This document shows positions 51,483 to 51,915 of a DNA stretch of 51,915 nt, piece after piece. The notes under the pieces are model-generated. The model was not told where the DNA came from. It ran no database searches and saw nothing but the letters and a program-made list of their open reading frames with translations. The position numbers and the translations under genes are program-made. Source of the DNA: Actinomycetota bacterium (GTDB lineage Bacteria; Actinomycetota; Acidimicrobiia; Acidimicrobiales; Ilumatobacteraceae); contig VGAK01000013.1 of NCBI GenBank assembly GCA_016870775.1, positions 1 to 51,915 on the forward strand, given 5' to 3'. Positions within the stretch are counted from its first letter, which is position 1; each line of letters starts with the position of its first letter.

Positions 51483-51915
51483 GTGTCGGGCGATGTCCAT
51501 CCCAATGTGATGAAGGTCGTGGAGGCAGCGAGGGCTTCGGATCTCAGGATCGCCACGCGACGATTCTCCGAGGGCACCAAGACCGCCCAGGACGCCGCCG
51601 ATGCGATCGGTGTCACAGTCGGCCAGATCGTCAAGAGTCTGGTGTTTGCCGTGGACGACGAAGTGGTGATGGCCCTGGTCTCGGGCTCGAACCAACTGGA
51701 CGAGAAGAAGCTCGCCGCAGCCGCAGGGGGAGCGAAGTGCTCACGGGTCGATGCGGATGCTGTTCGCGCAGCCACTGGATTCCCGATTGGTGGCGTGCCT
51801 CCCTTCGGTCACTCAAGTCAACTGCGTGTGTTCGTAGATCCGGACTTGTTGCAATACAACGAAGTGTGGGCTGCGGCGGGAACGTGGAATGACGTGTTCC
51901 CGATTGCACCGAACG
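51483..51915 (+). CDS. ybaK: YbaK/EbsC-family aminoacyl-tRNA deacylase (3' end beyond the window)
   Basis: About 144 residues are visible. The domain is recognised by HPNVMKVVEAARASDL, the TKTAQDAADAIGVTVGQIVKSLVF stretch (conserved lysine), the ALVSGSNQLDEKKLAAA segment and ATGFPIGGVPPFGH, the substrate-pocket GxxxPxGH-type motif. These proteins hydrolyse mischarged aminoacyl-tRNA such as Cys-tRNA-Pro. Start uncertain: GTG 51483 is family-like, while in-frame GTG 51450 would add 11 residues. The last residues read FPIAPN before the window end. Confidence 0.88.
   Translation, partial: MSGDVHPNVMKVVEAARASDLRIATRRFSEGTKTAQDAADAIGVTVGQIVKSLVFAVDDEVVMALVSGSNQLDEKKLAAAAGGAKCSRVDADAVRAATGFPIGGVPPFGHSSQLRVFVDPDLLQYNEVWAAAGTWNDVFPIAPN

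Noticed and set aside
51266-51775. 169-codon minus-strand frame in the last kilobase
   Set aside because: Ser/Thr/Arg-rich shadow of the YbaK-like gene on the plus strand, without a ribosome binding site or domain.

Overview
The window looks like a chromosomal segment of a high-GC actinobacterium, most likely of the class Acidimicrobiia or a close relative (inference). The reasons are the uniformly GC-rich coding sequence, the frequent GTG starts, a 30-residue bS22-type ribosomal protein, and a gene order that from memory resembles the Mycobacterium tuberculosis block Rv1003-Rv1026 (rsmI, metG, tatD, rpfB, ksgA, ispE, pth, rplY, prs, glmU, mfd, mazG, eno, ftsB-like, DUF501, ppx). No insertion sequence, prophage, CRISPR array or rRNA gene was seen. 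There is one tRNA gene.

Layout. 1-9.9 kb: the 5' end of a secreted protein, an M1 aminopeptidase, a PfkB kinase, QueF, two divergent crotonases, and a divergent pair of secreted proteins (a thrombospondin-3-like protein and a subtilisin). A cluster of DnaA-box-like sites then precedes a small basic protein. 9.9-11.9 kb: acetyltransferase, Ppx/GppA and DUF501. 11.9-24.5 kb: a molybdenum hydroxylase region with CoxG, a MocA-like protein, two XdhC/CoxI proteins, CoxE, CoxD and the CoxM/S/L subunits, mixed with oxidoreductases, a Dabb protein, an NlpC/P60 protein and a PAP2 protein. The large subunit carries AYRGAGR, so it is not a classical form I CO dehydrogenase. 24.5-44.5 kb: the conserved housekeeping block (ftsB-like, eno, mazG, SurA-like, mfd, pth, rplY, prs, short glmU, tRNA-Gln, bS22, ispE, rsmA, a double-psi-barrel protein, tatD, metG, thioesterase, HAD phosphatase, rsmI, DUF192, ychF). 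44.6-48.9 kb: a SUF Fe-S assembly operon (sufB, a four-cysteine protein, sufD, Rieske, sufC, a pterin-dehydratase-like protein). 48.9-51.9 kb: an MFS transporter, HtpX and the start of a YbaK-type deacylase.

How it fits together. The molybdenum region appears to split the eno-ftsB-DUF501-ppx string that is contiguous in mycobacteria, which suggests a roughly 12.5-kb insertion of an aerobic oxidation module. Many transcription-unit heads have a TANNNT hexamer 6-8 nt before the start codon and no Shine-Dalgarno sequence, which points to widespread leaderless transcription. Other notable points are a GlmU that stops before its acetyltransferase active site, a glmU start codon that shares a base with the 3' CCA of tRNA-Gln, a double-psi-barrel protein at the rpfB position, and an unrecognised four-cysteine protein inside the SUF operon.
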